Source: Anodontia alba (lineage: Eukaryota; Mollusca; Bivalvia; Lucinida; Lucinidae). From it: a DNA stretch of 64,000 bases. The translations under genes were made by a program, and so were the position numbers. The stretch lies in NCBI GenBank assembly GCA_964016985.1, contig OZ024830.1, positions 13,708,295-13,772,294 on the forward strand, in the 5' to 3' direction. A model generated the notes under the pieces. The model did not search any database. It had not been told where the DNA came from and worked only from the letters and a program-made list of their open reading frames with translations. Positions 23,298 to 35,156 of this stretch are shown here, piece by piece; position 1 is the stretch's first letter; each line of letters begins with the position of its first letter.

Positions 23298-24524
23298 ACT
23301 AAATTTAAACAAGTTGATTTTACTGCATGTTGATGTGTTTAAAAACTGCTGGATATGTGGCAAACAAAGAAGATCCTGATCAGAAAAAGTGTCCTGCTGC
23401 ATCTGATCTGGATCTATATTCTTTGCTCAAGCATGTCTGTCCCAGTACTTAGGGTGTATATGGATTATGGAATGCATATACACATTTAATTATAACTAGG
23501 TAGACATATGAAAATCTGCAGGGAATATTACTGGTACAAAATATGCATGTAGCCGTATTCGAATTCTTGAAAGAGGACTGTGGGTTTACATTCCCTGTCT
23601 AAGAAGTGTTTTTACCAAAGCCACTGAAAGACAGTTACTTTTAGAGGTACAAGATCTAAAATAAAAGTGCATTCTACAATAAGAAGCATAGACAAAAACA
23701 GAAAAATAAGCAAATTATTGCTTAGTTTGTGTGAGTGAAACACTCTAATGTATTATACAAGCGTTCCTATGTACCATTTCACAAAATTAATTCTTGCAAC
23801 CTTGAGTTTTGTAAGTGGACTCTTCTGTCCCTGTAGTTTTACATGCCCATTGTTACAAATAGGGTGCTACTCAAAAATCAAGAACAGAATGGCAAACAAT
23901 GTAGATCCTGACGAGATGGCTCATCTGGATCTGCACTGTTTGCAAATGTATCAGTTTTGGTCTGCAGGTATGACAGGGTTGAGTGGTTTTTAACAGCTAC
24001 TAGAAAAAAATTTAACATGCTAATTTTAATTTTCACAAGTATCAACAATAAATGATGTTTAAGGTGTAAAAATGTCCCTTATGCCATATATAAGCAGCAA
24101 TGGCCAAGATGCAGCCTGTGCCATCTGATCAGGACCTTCTTAATTTGCTAACATTGTATAGTACTTTTTTTCTGTTTAGTAGAAAACGAAGGCCTTGGTC
24201 AGATGACATGAACAGCTAGTACCCAGGCCAGCATAATCTGGGCTTTTGTTGCCCCTAGATTGAATGATGACCCTTTTAATGTGTTGCTCTGATAAAGAAC
24301 TATAATAGGCAAATGTTGACTTAAAAGACATGAAAAAATGTCCAGGTCAGCCCGCACATCAATGTAGAGTATCTAGGGCTTATCTTTTTTTTAATCAACA
24401 GTTAATACAACAGTTACTGATCCTTAACACTAATACTAGCCCTAAAAGCACCAATCACAACAGCAATAGACAAAATGTCTATTTAATTTCTTTTATTTTT
24501 TTCTACGAAAATAAGATTTTAATG
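23298..24524. other. Non-coding with decayed MITE cores
   Basis: Half-copies of the GCAAACAGTGTAGATCC palindrome lie at 23360-23425 and 23888-23950. No gene is supported. The frame NNVDPDEMAHLDLHCLQ is the translated palindrome, not a protein. Confidence 0.55.
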
Positions 24525-24751
24525 GAAGCATCCGTGTGGCGGAGTGGTTAGCACCATCGACTTAAGATCATGAGATCCCAGATTCTAATCCTGCTAAGCG
24601 GGATTAGAATCTGGGATCTCATGATCTTAAGTCAATGGTGGAATTCAGCTTATGACCGTATGCCCTTCATTGCACAGAGCCTTTCATTATCATCCTTCCA
24701 TCATCTCGATATTACTTAAATAATATTGAAAGGGATGTAAAACACCAAACC
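24525..24751 (+). mobile_element. tRNA-Leu-like SINE (family S3) with an inverted-duplicated head
   Basis: The head reads GCATCCGTGTGGCGGAGTGG (A-box region), then a B-box-like AGATTCTAATCC. Immediately after comes an inverted copy of about 42 bp (arms about 24552-24593 and 24599-24641, two mismatches). The SINE body follows (CAGAGCCTTTCATTATCATC, GGGATGTAAAACACCAAAC). The minus-strand copy at 38774 lacks the duplication and has a normal GGGTTCAAATCC B box. Confidence 0.75.
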
Positions 24752-25215
24752 ATCATTATAAGGCTTAACATTTCGTGATTCATCTGCCTAGCAGATGATT
24801 CATATGAACTAACAAGCTTTATTTTCTTTGAAAAAAATAGAATACCAGCTATTATAATTCTGAATGACACTTTAAGAGTTAAAAGTAATAAGCAAAGAGA
24901 AAAATCAGATTGCACAGGGCATATACTAAAACAGTTTTGCTGCTTCTTAACTTTGCCATCTCTGTCAGTGTATACCTGTTTCATCATGGATTTCTTTTAT
25001 GGGTCAGCACAATTGGAATTTCTTAAATAAATTCAAACAGTGCTACAAACCTAATTATGCAGAAATAAAACAAACACAATTATATCAAATTATCAGTGAA
25101 AACATACATTTCAGACCTGTGCACAACTGCAAGAAACCTGGTCTGAGGCTTTTCCAGAAATGTAAACATAAGAGGGTTGGAAGGCAACGTTATACGTTTA
25201 TTACTATGTTACTAT

Positions 25216-25574
25216 GATACATTCGAACCTCAATGGCTCAAACATCTTTGGGACCATGGAAATTCGTTCAAGATATGGGTAGTTCGAGCCACTGAAGGTT
25301 AATCATGGCACCAGTTCAGGAAGCAAATAGCAATAATTTAGGGAAATCTTTTCGATTTTCTACACAATGATTGTATGTTGGGTGTACTCATTAGAATTGC
25401 CTCAATCAGGCAATTCTAATAAGTAACACAACATACAATTCCATGATAAAATAAGAAAAAAAATCCCTAAATGTTTGTTATCTTGAGCTATTGGAAGGGT
25501 TTTGTAGGGACTGAAAAAAGAGTTTGAATCATCCACGGTAAACGAGCCATCCGGGTTCGAGTCACTGAGGTTAT

Positions 25575-25580
<6 letters not shown>
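25216..25580. mobile_element. MITE, CCTCA(G/A)TG family, copy 2
   Basis: The left end has TTCGAACCTCAATGGCTCAA; the right ends GTTCGAGTCACTGAGGTTAT. The hairpin core is ATTAGAATTGCCTCAATCAG with its partner. It matches the 10493 copy through AAAAATCCCTAAATG. Confidence 0.75.

Positions 25581-25604
<24 letters not shown>
25579..25604. repeat. (AT)n microsatellite
   Basis: About 13 AT units at the right end of the MITE, as at the 10493 copy. Confidence 0.9.
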
Positions 25605-25605
<1 letters not shown>

Positions 25606-25806
25606 TACTATCCAACTTTGTGCTGCAACCCACCACCCATAGCGTATCAATTACATTGTCTTCTATCCCCATCTCTAGTGTTTACATGCCTGGAAACATA
25701 GCTCCAGATATGAGGGGTATCCACATTAATAGTATTCTTATTTCTCCACAAAAACATATTACTGCACAATGTACATGCAAAAAAAGGGCCCTCATGTCAA
25801 ATGAAA

Positions 25807-26039
25807 TTAACCCTTAAAATGCCAAGAAAACCTGCACCTGAAAATGTCATCTGTTTATATCATCTGCTGAATATTCTTGCAAATTTTTCAAACCTATTTT
25901 TGTATACAGGCAAACAGTGTGGACCCTGATCAGACTGCTCTTAAAGAAGCAGTCTGATCTGGGTCCACACTGTTTGCAAAAATGACTTTTAAAATCACAA
26001 GCAGATGACAATTGTTGTGATTGGCAGTTTAAGGGTTAA
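25807..26039. mobile_element. TTAA-flanked MITE, AACCCTTAAA(C/A)TGCCAA family
   Basis: TTAACCCTTAAAATGCCAAG against TTGGCAGTTTAAGGGTTAA. The core pairs GGCAAACAGTGTGGACCCTG with CAGATCAGACTGCTTCTTTA-type arms. Same core as the other TTAA families, different ends. Confidence 0.85.
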
Positions 26040-26237
26040 TGATTAACCAGGATCTCCAGATGCACAGCTCGAAATAAGACACTTCTTTATAACCAAAAAT
26101 ACTGACATTTTTCTACCTCTCCATGAAAATATGTTGTCTATACTCATTGGAATCACCCTGCAAGGCAATTTCATTAAGTACGCCCTTTGTCTGTTTACAC
26201 TTTCATTTTTCTCTACCAAAACAAGCCAGTAAAGTCA

Positions 26238-26442
26238 TTAACCCTTGTTCTGCTGAATAAATTAAGATGCCATGCCCACTTCTAATTTTCAGCCAATCAG
26301 ATTACTTGATCCGGATAAAATCACATACTTAATGGCAAACAGTGCAGATCCAGATCAAATGGCTTCTGAAGAAGCCAACTGATCTGGATCTACACTGTTT
26401 GCAAAGGCAGAGTATATCTGGGTTCAGCAGGACAAGGGATAA
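26238..26442. mobile_element. TTAA-type MITE, AACCCTTGTCCTGCTGAA family, copy 2
   Basis: TTAACCCTTGTTCTGCTGAA and TTCAGCAGGACAAGGGATAA. The core hairpin includes TGGCTTCTGAAGAAGCCA. Confidence 0.85.
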
Positions 26443-26576
26443 CAGAGATTGAGATGAGGTGCTATTTTCAATCAAAAACTGGCTAACAAATTTCTCATTT
26501 CTCTACAAAAACATTATGTTCAGGTATACTTGGAATCACTTTAAAACCTACAACAGTTTTTTTTTTTTTTTTTTGG

Positions 26577-26790
26577 CCGAGAAATTAGATGACAATTTGG
26601 ATGCTGTTTTAGCAGAGAAATTAGACCAGTTTGCATGCTGCTTTTGCAGAGAAATTATATTTAGATGCTGCTTTTGCAGAGAAATTAGTCTATAATTTGG
26701 CCACTGCTTTTGCAGATAAATTAGATAACAATTTTGGATGCTGCTTTTGCAGAGAAATTAGATTACAATTTTGGATGCTGCTTTAATCTG
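26577..26790. repeat. Minisatellite, 36-39-bp unit, about 6 copies
   Basis: The unit contains GCAGAGAAATTAGAT and GGATGCTGCTTTT, and follows a T-run. Confidence 0.85.
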
Positions 26791-27020
26791 AATCAATGAT
26801 TAAAATCTCATTAAGGCATTTCAAATGTATACCTCAATGTATGTTTTGACGATAGCAGAAAAATACAGGTATTATCAATATGTATCACATTTTGATCATG
26901 GCACAGTATATTAGATATGTCATGTGATAAAGTGATCAGGGAAGGTGAAATCCAAGATCTGACTGTTTATATTCAGGCTGATCAACATAGCTCCATATAA
27001 GAGGGGATATCCACATAGTA

Positions 27021-27130
27021 TTTTCCTTACTTCTCCATGAAAATGTTCATTGTGGGTACTCATTAGAAGTGTATTGGTAAGGTGCTTCTAATGAGTACCA
27101 CAACATATGTTTTCATGGAGAAATAAGAAA
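27021..27130. mobile_element. Hairpin MITE D (ACATATGTTGTGGGTACTCA family)
   Basis: A full-length snap-back. TTACTTCTCCATGAAAA pairs with TTTTCATGGAGAAATAAG, and the inner arm TGGGTACTCATTAGAAG pairs with CTTCTAATGAGTACCACA. This is the commonest repeat in the window. Confidence 0.8.
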
Positions 27131-27390
27131 ATTATAAGTACTTTTAGGTTGAAAAAAAAAAACACAAAAAAAACCCACTTTATTTGGAGCTCTGTAATCA
27201 GGACCCTCACTATCTGCTAACTGAACTATTAGACACTCATTATGTTAACATACCTATGTGAAATGAATACTTCTTAGCCATAATTCTAGGTAAGCTGCTT
27301 TATATTTTTTACCAAAAATATTGATATTTTCATATTTCTAAAAAAAAACAAAACAAAAAAAAAAAAACAAAAAAAAAACAAAAAAAAAAA

Positions 27391-27452
27391 CAAATATATT
27401 GTGGGTACTCATTAGAAGTGCCTCCCTAATGAGTACCCACAACATATGTTTA
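27391..27452. mobile_element. Hairpin MITE D, short copy
   Basis: The inner arms ATTGTGGGTACTCATTAGAA and CTAATGAGTACCCACAACAT are present. It is embedded after an A-rich CAAAAA tract (27341-27390). Confidence 0.75.
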
Positions 27453-27473
27453 AGGAGCAATAAGACAAATATT

Positions 27474-27556
27474 TGGCTTAATCGCAAATTAATTGGCTTA
27501 ATAAGACTTAATTGGCTTAATTGGCTTAATAAGACAAATATTTGGCTTAATCGCCT
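27474..27556. repeat. TTGGCTTAAT short tandem repeats
   Basis: Repeated GGCTTAAT/AATTGGCTTAATAAGAC motifs. Confidence 0.75.
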
Positions 27557-27904
27557 ATTACATGTATCTAGAGTTATGCAGATATGTTAAGTCTCCCAAA
27601 AACTGCAGGAGGGTCATGGAAAAACAGCTTTTCTCACGCCTTACGAAAATGAAAAAAAAAATCCCGAAAAACCGAAAATCCTGACTTTGGGTTGAAACTT
27701 TTTGAAAAGCTACGCTTGTAAAATTGGAAAAACTCCGGCTCAATCTAAAGTATCCCAAATATTTTTTGTGGAAAAATAAGAAAAATATTATGTGGGTATC
27801 TGTAGCCATGCATATGCTCAAAGATACCTTTCACCTGGCTCATATGAAAACACAGCTGCAGAAAAAAAACTTTTTATCAACAAATAAAAGTGTGAAACGA
27901 TAAT

Positions 27905-28445
27905 TCTCTGCCATTATCATGTCATGGGGAGCTAACTGTCAAAAATTGACGTAATACACCCAAATGCAATCCCAAACTAGATGTCCACAATATCAAAGCA
28001 AATTTCACGTTTGGTGAAAATACGTTGAGATTTTATCAAGTTATTGTCCTGAAATGAAAATATGGATGTGTCGCGGGCAGATAACTCGTCAAAAATTGAC
28101 CAAATTTGCCCATTAGCAATCCCAAGCCAGATTACTATAATATCAATGCACAAACCAAGTTTGGTGAAAATCCATTGATATTTACTCAAGTTATCGTCTG
28201 GAAACGAAAAATCAGATGTGTCATGGGCAGATAACTCTTTCAAATACTTACTAAAATTGGCCATTAGCAATCCCAAACCAGATCTCCACAATATAAATAT
28301 ACATATCAAATCCACTGACATTTGCTCAAGTTATTGTCCGGAAACAATAATACCGACAGATGGACGTACGACAGATGGACGGACACACGGACGACCAACG
28401 TGAAGTCATTATACCCCGCCACTATCGTGTGGCAAGGTATAAAAA
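27905..28445. mobile_element. Tandem-repeat element T1, copy 1
   Basis: About three units of roughly 150 bp. Each contains GCAGATAACTCGTCAAAAAT, TTGCCCATTAGCAATCC, CAAGTTTGGTGAAAATCCA and TTATCGTCTGGAAACGAAAA. A GACGGACG-type tract follows, then a 3' hairpin (ATACCCCGCCACTATCGTGT with GGCAAGGTAT) and an A run. Other copies are at 47470 and 53592. Confidence 0.75.
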
Positions 28446-28454
28446 GAGCTGATA

Positions 28455-28561
28455 CTTTTCTTATTTCTCCATATAAACGTAAGTTATGGTAACTCATTAG
28501 AATTGCCTCACTGAGGCACTTCTAATTAGTACCAACAACATATGTTTTCGTGGATAAAGAA
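28455..28561. mobile_element. Hairpin MITE D
   Basis: TTTTCTTATTTCTCCATATA outer arm; GAATTGCCTCACTGAGGCAC centre. It starts about 10 bp after the T1 element. Confidence 0.75.
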
Positions 28562-29202
28562 ATATATTTATGACCTTCCACCTAGAGCTACGTGAAAATG
28601 AGTTTATAACATGTTTTAACATTTAACTCTAATACTGTAACTCTAATCTGTTGTGTTAACAACAATGAAATATACAAGCAAAACCAAGCAAAAATGGACA
28701 AGGAAGCATAATGGTAACATTATTGTTTGCAAAATTTTGCTTTTAATTTTACTGCTTCTCCATGACCTACTTCCTCAGATTTATGAGGAATAAAATTGTT
28801 TTGTCTCCCTCCTGAAAAGGTTTTGTCTCCCTTCTAAAAAGGGTCTCCTCTAAAATAGAGCATGAAATAAGCCTTATTTTCTCAGAACAAATAAGAAAGA
28901 TATGTTAGAATGTCACTGCTACAATTTTGAATGGAGCTTTATAAGGTTAAATATGTTAGTGTGAAATAACTTAGCAATACAATACATACACAGAATACAT
29001 TCTTGCTAAAAGGTTTAATATTATTATAAATTGTAAATGATCTGTCGGACAATCTAGTTTAGCTGCATAGCACTGAAAGAAAAAAAAAACTATTGCAATC
29101 CAAGTTTATTGAATATAAACAGGTTATAACCAGAGACATGGAAATATGTAACACAGGTAGATTAAATGAGAATACAACACAGAAAACCATTTCTTAATGA
29201 AC
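28562..29202. other. Unassigned non-coding
   Basis: AT-rich, no supported gene. A TTTTGTCTCCCTCCTGAAAA doublet at about 28798-28855 is the only repeat seen. Confidence 0.45.
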
Positions 29203-29445
29203 TGGGCCCATTTGTTCAAAGCATTGTTAGCTTAACAAGCTCTTTAGTGGTCAAAACGTTAACTGTTCTAGTAAGTACAACATCTAATTCACAGGTATTT
29301 TGCTGAAAAAATGTGAGTAGCTTTTGCAAATGCAAAAACTACTCACATTTTTTCAGCAGAATATTAGGATATAGGCCATAATTAATGATCAAAGTTTTAA
29401 CGATACATTTGCTAATGACATTGTTTGATTTGAACAACTGGGCCC
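29203..29445. mobile_element. Palindromic MITE, GGGCCCAGTTGTTCAAA family, copy 2
   Basis: Left TGGGCCCATTTGTTCAAAGC, right TTTGAACAACTGGGCCC. The central hairpin is TGAGTAGCTTTTGCAAATGC. Confidence 0.85.
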
Positions 29446-29583
29446 TGATTGTAAGAAAATAAAGCTGAAAGTGAAACATTTCATTAAAATCTGACTAAAG
29501 TTAGAACTGACATAGGCGTACTATCTGAGTACCCCTGCAGCACAGCTTCTGCATAGTTCTAGATAAGAGGGGGTATCCAAATA

Positions 29584-29677
29584 TTTTTCTTATTTCTCCA
29601 CAAAAACAGTTGTTGTGATGCTTATTAGGCACTTCTACAAGTACCCATAATATATGTTTTTGTGGAGAAATAAGAAA
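29584..29677. mobile_element. Hairpin MITE D, decayed
   Basis: TTATTTCTCCACAAAAACA against TGTTTTTGTGGAGAAATAAG; the inner arms are shortened. Confidence 0.7.
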
Positions 29678-29857
29678 CATGTTAGTACTTTTTAATTGAA
29701 AACTGGAGCTGGGTTCTGTAAAGTGAAAATGGAATCACAGATTCACAGGCAGAGCAAATCCATTATATCTCTGATGTTTTCAAGGCAATAGTATATACAT
29801 AAAGGTCACTGAAGGTGAAATACTTGAACATGACCATATTCAGTAGCCTTTTATAGC

Positions 29858-30063
29858 TTAACCCTTGCCATGCTGAATAAATTGCCACACCCACTTCTAA
29901 TTTCCTGCCAATCAGATTGCTTGATCCAGGTTGTTGACATAAATTCACATACTTGACAAATAGTGCAGATCCAGGCCAGCTGCCTTCTTCAGAAGTCTAC
30001 TATTCTGGATCAACACTATTTGCAAAGGCAGGGTATATCTGGGTTCAGCAGGACCAGGATTAA
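29858..30063. mobile_element. TTAA-type MITE, AACCCTTGTCCTGCTGAA family, copy 3
   Basis: TTAACCCTTGCCATGCTGAA at the left and TTCAGCAGGACCAGGATTAA at the right, with the shared core. Confidence 0.8.
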
Positions 30064-30162
30064 TGATGCCATACAGTCTCATTTGTCCCTGCCAATGTTT
30101 TAAAATTTTAAAACATTATTTTTTTTATTTTATTTCATTTTTTTTTGTTGTTGTTTTTGTTT

Positions 30163-30458
30163 GTTTGTGTTGAGGTTTTACGACCCCGTCAACCCAATGG
30201 GGTCATGTCGAGCATGGTCAGTTTACCTAACCACACGTTTACTGGGCAGGCTTAGTCCTCTAAGCGGTTAACCAGTATTGTGCACATTCTTTCGCCAGAA
30301 CTGACAACTGCCCTTCATGAATCAGCAAAAGGGAGAGAATGACCATAGAAAATATTTCATGATCAATCTCTACGAAAGAATGTCGCCGACCTTGGCGGGG
30401 GTTGAATCCATCTTGAATCTCTTCAGATGGTGCATTCAACTGAGCCACCAAGGCTGGC
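30163..30458 (-). mobile_element. tRNA-derived SINE S1, copy 2
   Basis: Minus-strand head GCCAGCCTTGGTGGCTCAGT, body with GGTTAACCGCTTAGAGGACT and GTGTGGTTAGGTAAACTGAC. It ends in a TTGTTT-rich tract that reads as A-rich on the minus strand. Confidence 0.85.
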
Positions 30459-30548
30459 ATTGTTGTTTTTCCATTGACTTATGGGTGAAAATGATGTCTC
30501 TGCCAATGATTCTAAATTTTTTTGTTGTTGTTGTTTTGTATGCTCATC

Positions 30549-30761
30549 TTAACCCTTGTCCTGCTGAATAAATTAAGATGCCACGCCCACTTCTAATTTT
30601 CAGCCAATCAGGTTATTTTATCCAGATTGTTGCTATAAATTTGCATATTTGATGGCAAACAGTGCAGATCCAGATCAGTTGGCTTCTGAAGAAGCCAACT
30701 GATCTGGATCTACACTGTTTGCAAAACAGGGTATATCCGGGTTCAGCAGGACAAGGGTTAA
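30549..30761. mobile_element. TTAA-type MITE, AACCCTTGTCCTGCTGAA family, copy 4 (best copy)
   Basis: TTAACCCTTGTCCTGCTGAA and TTCAGCAGGACAAGGGTTAA are perfect inverted ends, including TTAA. The core is a perfect hairpin of about 30-bp arms centred on TGGCTTCTGAAGAAGCCA. It is the best reference copy of this family here. Confidence 0.9.
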
Positions 30762-32310
30762 CTGCATATTCATTTTCTGTAAAATTCAATTCTTCATACA
30801 TGTTTTCTATGTTGCCCTCTATTTAAGAATAGGAATGTACATGTATTGTAGGTATTGCTATAACAATTGAATGTGTACATGATTTTTGTTACTAATAATA
30901 TGCATACAGTACAATGCCACAATTGTTGAAACATTTCTAAATTTTCTTATACTTCAGTTGTGTTTTCAGCTTACATTTTTTTTTTTTTGGACTGAGTACA
31001 TGTACTGTGATGATTTTAATAAAATCGCTTGTCTTTTTTGTTTGTTTTCTAACTCTTTCTCCACTAATGTCATTATCAAATTAAATAATCCAAAAATGAC
31101 ATAAGATGAGGCAATCTGATCTATTTCACCTGGTTATCAATTTAACCTTTACCACTCTATGGGTGAATTCAGCAAACAGCAAATTGGTATTTTTCTTATT
31201 TTTCCCAGGAAACAGGCTTTGGCTGGCATCCATGGAATATCAAAGCAAACAATTTCAAAATGTCGTCTGCTGAAATTTTCCCCCAGTATTCTAAACATTA
31301 AAATTACTAATTAAGAAGGCAGTAAGTAATTTATTGTGCCTATAATTTTGGTGTTCTTTTCACATAACATACTCAGGGCTGTTCCAGCAAAATTATTTGG
31401 TGGGTATTTGATGGCAAGCACTATGTTTTTGTAGTGGTAGTGGGGGTTGGTTGTATTCCAACCTTGTGGGTGGTGGGGTATCATAATAATGTCATCCAGT
31501 AGGTGGTTGCTGTTTTCAAAATTAAGGTCTGTGGTTTGTCTTTCTTTTAGCATAACCAAGAAGAATGAAAAAAAAAGAAAATGTGTTCTGTTTGTCTCGT
31601 AGTATATAAACAGTGTTGAAACGGAAGGAAGTGTCCAAATGAGGTGTGCTAGATTAATGGAAAGTGAAAGGCAAGCAGGGTACCAATATCAAAATCTGCA
31701 TCTAACAGAGAACTAAAGTTGTCTGCAATTTCTGTAGTTAAGTGCCCCAGGAATGGCTGAAAATGGCAGTTGCTGCAGAGCACGCTTTTTAATTATCGGT
31801 ATTCTAAGTGCCAAGTTAAGTCATCCCATTTCATTTATTTGCAAAAATGCAAATTTCTAGCTTTGCATGGTTTCAGCCAATTAAAATACTTGTTACAAAC
31901 AGAATTCACTTTTCGAAAAAAAAAAAGTCTTATTCACTTGCGCTGTTTTCTAAGTGGTTTTGATCACTGAAAAATAATGAAAAATGTGACAAATGACCAG
32001 CCTGATTGGCTGAACACCAGAAATTCTGATGAATGAGATTTCTCTGGGTACTCATCAAATGCAAGATGGGAACAAGACTGCACATCTCCAGATTTTTTTA
32101 ATCATTAGCTACTTTTTCCTGTGGATGGGGGTCCTCTTCAATCCCCTGCCACCCTCCCCCAACCCCTCACACACACACACTTTTTTTCCTGGAACAACCC
32201 TCATCACAAGTACCACATGTGAATTTATAGCAAATACGACAAAATATGGATATCTATGGGAATTTAGATGATGTAGCAATCTTTTGGCACTGCATTGTAT
32301 CCTCACAAAG
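30762..32310. other. Downstream flank and possible 3' UTR of NUDT9
   Basis: NUDT9 is transcribed leftward into this stretch. Candidate minus-strand AATAAA signals (TTTATT on the plus strand) occur at about 31330 and 31833, but no UTR end can be fixed. A partial palindromic MITE lies at about 31150-31290. No second gene is seen. Confidence 0.45.
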
Positions 32311-32423
32311 CTACCAATGGGCATGATGTAGTTCTACAACTTTCTGAATAAAGTCTATGTGACTTGCGTAGAGTTTACAATTACGACTTATATCCATCCA
32401 CTGTACACCCACAGCATCATCAC
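32311..32423 (-). CDS. NUDT9: NUDT9 exon 8 (terminal)
   Basis: 113 bp, acceptor ATATTCCAG, stop TAG at 32311-32313. It encodes [20 protein letters not shown] and [17 protein letters not shown]. It ends about where vertebrate NUDT9 has an acidic tail, which is missing here. Confidence 0.95.
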
Positions 32424-35123
32424 CTGGAATATACAAAAACAACATCATATTTGGGCCACATCAAGCAAAAAAGTGTCTTTGAATATGCATAAAATGTGCA
32501 GATTAAGATCATCCTGCACATGCACAAGGTACGCATGCACGAAGAGCACAAAGACCTGTGCTCTTCATATATTCTGTAGTATCCAATGATTCTGTTAGCA
32601 GACAGCAAAGACCTTAATCAAACTGAGTGAATATGCAGTCTGATCTGGGCCATCACTGTCTGCATATGCCCGAAGATTTATTTTTGTTTGGCATAGCCCT
32701 TTTAATCTAAATACTGAGATATCAGAACTTCTTACCATACTTGTCCTAAAACTTGAACAAATGAAGTCTAAACATTGCCTTTAGGAACAAAGAGCACAAG
32801 AAAGAAAGAAAATTGGACATTCTATTAAGTCTCTTCATATATAAGGATGTTGTTTGCAAGGCTGCAACAGCCCTTAGCACTGCCTTAAGCAGTATTCGAT
32901 TTTCACAATAACCAGATTGGGCTCCATGATCCAAAAGGAAATAAAACTAGAATGCGCAGTTGAAGGCACGTCATCGCAAATCCTCCTTGCTAATGTTGCT
33001 AACAGCATGACTGATGGATGGATGGATTGACTTGCTCTCACAAGCCCTTACTATAAGGGGAGTTCAGGTAGCAAGTTTGGTTAAATTCCACCAAGAGTTT
33101 TAGGAGATATCATGATGGACAGATGGGCGTACAACAGACACATGGACACAAGGAAAAATAATGTTGCTCTTGCACGCCCTTACCATCTGGGGACTGCTTG
33201 ACTGTGATTGGGTTTAACGACACATCAACCCTTGTGGGTCATTTTGTGTTGTCTCCCAGAGAAAGGGAGAAAAGAGATCGAAGAGATAGATGAGATGAAA
33301 GAGAGGGATAGGAAAGAAAGAGGGAAATGAAAGAAAGTGAAGGAATAGATGAAATAACAACAGTCCCCCTCTACCCTTACCTGCTGCAAGGACAGCAGGC
33401 CTTGCCCAACTGTAAGCCAATATCAGTTGGACACCCCTGTGACAAAAGCTACAAGACAGCGCCTCACCCAACCACCCCTACCATGTGGGGACGTGATGTG
33501 GCAAGTTTTGTTGAATTCTGCCCAGTGGTTTAGGAGGAGACAGCATGACTAACAGATGAATGGATGACTGACACACGGAAAAATAATGCTGCTCTTGCTC
33601 ACCCTTACCATGAGGGGAAATGATGTAGCAACTTTGGTAGAAGTCTGCCCAGTGGTTTAGGAGAAAGTGTGAGGAACAGATGGACACAGAGAGACAGATA
33701 CACAGAAAAATAATATTGCTCCCGCACACCCTTACCATGAAGGAAAGTGATGTAGTTAAGTATGGTTGAATCACGCCCAGTGGTTTAGGAGGAGACGGTA
33801 TGATGGACAGATGGATGGAGGGCTGACGCATGGACAGATGGATGGATGCACAGAAAAATAATGTTGCATGAGGGGAATGATGTAGCAAGTGTGGTTGAAT
33901 TCCGCCCAGTTGTTTAGGAGATAGCTTGATGGACAGATCGATGGATGCATGGACAGACGCACATAAAAATAATGTTGCTCTCGCACACCCTTATTATGAG
34001 GGGAAGTGATGTATAGCAAGTTTGGTTAAATTCCAATGAGTGGTTTAGGAGGAGATAGTGTGAAGGACAGACAGATGGACATACAGACTCACTGTTGCAC
34101 ACCTTTACCACAAGGGGAAGTCATGTAGCAAGTTTGGTTAAATTCCGTCCAGTGGTTTAGGAGGAGACAGCGTAATGGATGGATGTGACAGATGTTTACT
34201 TCTGTGTCTTCATCAGTACACAGTACCCCTGTGTGTCGATTTTTTGATGCACAAGTCATGATTTTCAACACACAAGCCATGATGTTTGACACAAAAATCA
34301 GTTGGCCTGTCTGTCTATGGAATAAATCACATTGACATACACTGAAGTGTCCATAATTTTCAAATACACAAGTATAGATTCATCAGTGCAGATGGTCGAA
34401 CAGACGGATGGACAGATGGAGACATTCACAATATCCCCATTGCTAAGGTATGGGGATAATCAGCTTTATGACATATGTGACAAGCACTGACCCATTAGGT
34501 GGTGTATCTATATAGTCCATATATTCTGTGGTCCACAGTGATTACTAACATAATTCTATGTATGAAAATAGCTCCAGATGAAAGAGGGTAGCCATATAAT
34601 GTTTTTCTTACTTCTCCATGAAAACATACATAGTGTATTCACATGAGCCATGGGGCCAGTTGCTTGGCACAACACTTTACTGCATAAGTGTTTATTCATA
34701 TTCATATCATATTAACGCCCCTTTTTGAGCTTCTAAGGAGCAATTTAGTCAGGGTACACTAAATGCCATTCAGCCAGCACATTTTAGATACAAAACCAGT
34801 TTCTTGCATTAGCTTTTTTCCAGTTTTAGGCAGGTGCATTAACATTTAGCATGCTGAGTAAAAATTTCAGCAGACAATATTTTAAACTACTTTTCTTATT
34901 TTTTCCAGAAAATAGGCTTACATATTTCACGCAAAGGAGTAAATGCAGTGTCCTACTAATACCACATGATAGCATATATGTTTAAAGCAAATGCTTTCCC
35001 TTTAGGGTAGAGCCCTTTACAGAGAGGTTAAAAATAATTGGGACAAAGACGTCTCCCCTGATAGTGTATTCATTCCCCTTAATAAGAAAAATCTCAACAT
35101 ATTTAACACAGCACATTTGTATC

Positions 35124-35156
<33 letters not shown>

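Noticed and set aside
23748..23993. An 81-codon plus-strand frame
   Set aside because: Its C-terminal part is the translated GCAAACAGTGTAGATCC palindrome, which gives similar peptides at several MITE copies.
24525..24600. A genuine tRNA-Leu gene
   Set aside because: The acceptor stem and variable arm do not pair, the head runs into an inverted copy, and a SINE body with a sister copy follows.
33478..34292. Overlapping minus-strand frames rich in SIHLS and CPSICPS
   Set aside because: Translation of the T3 tandem units and GATGGATG tracts; no domain and frames change from unit to unit.
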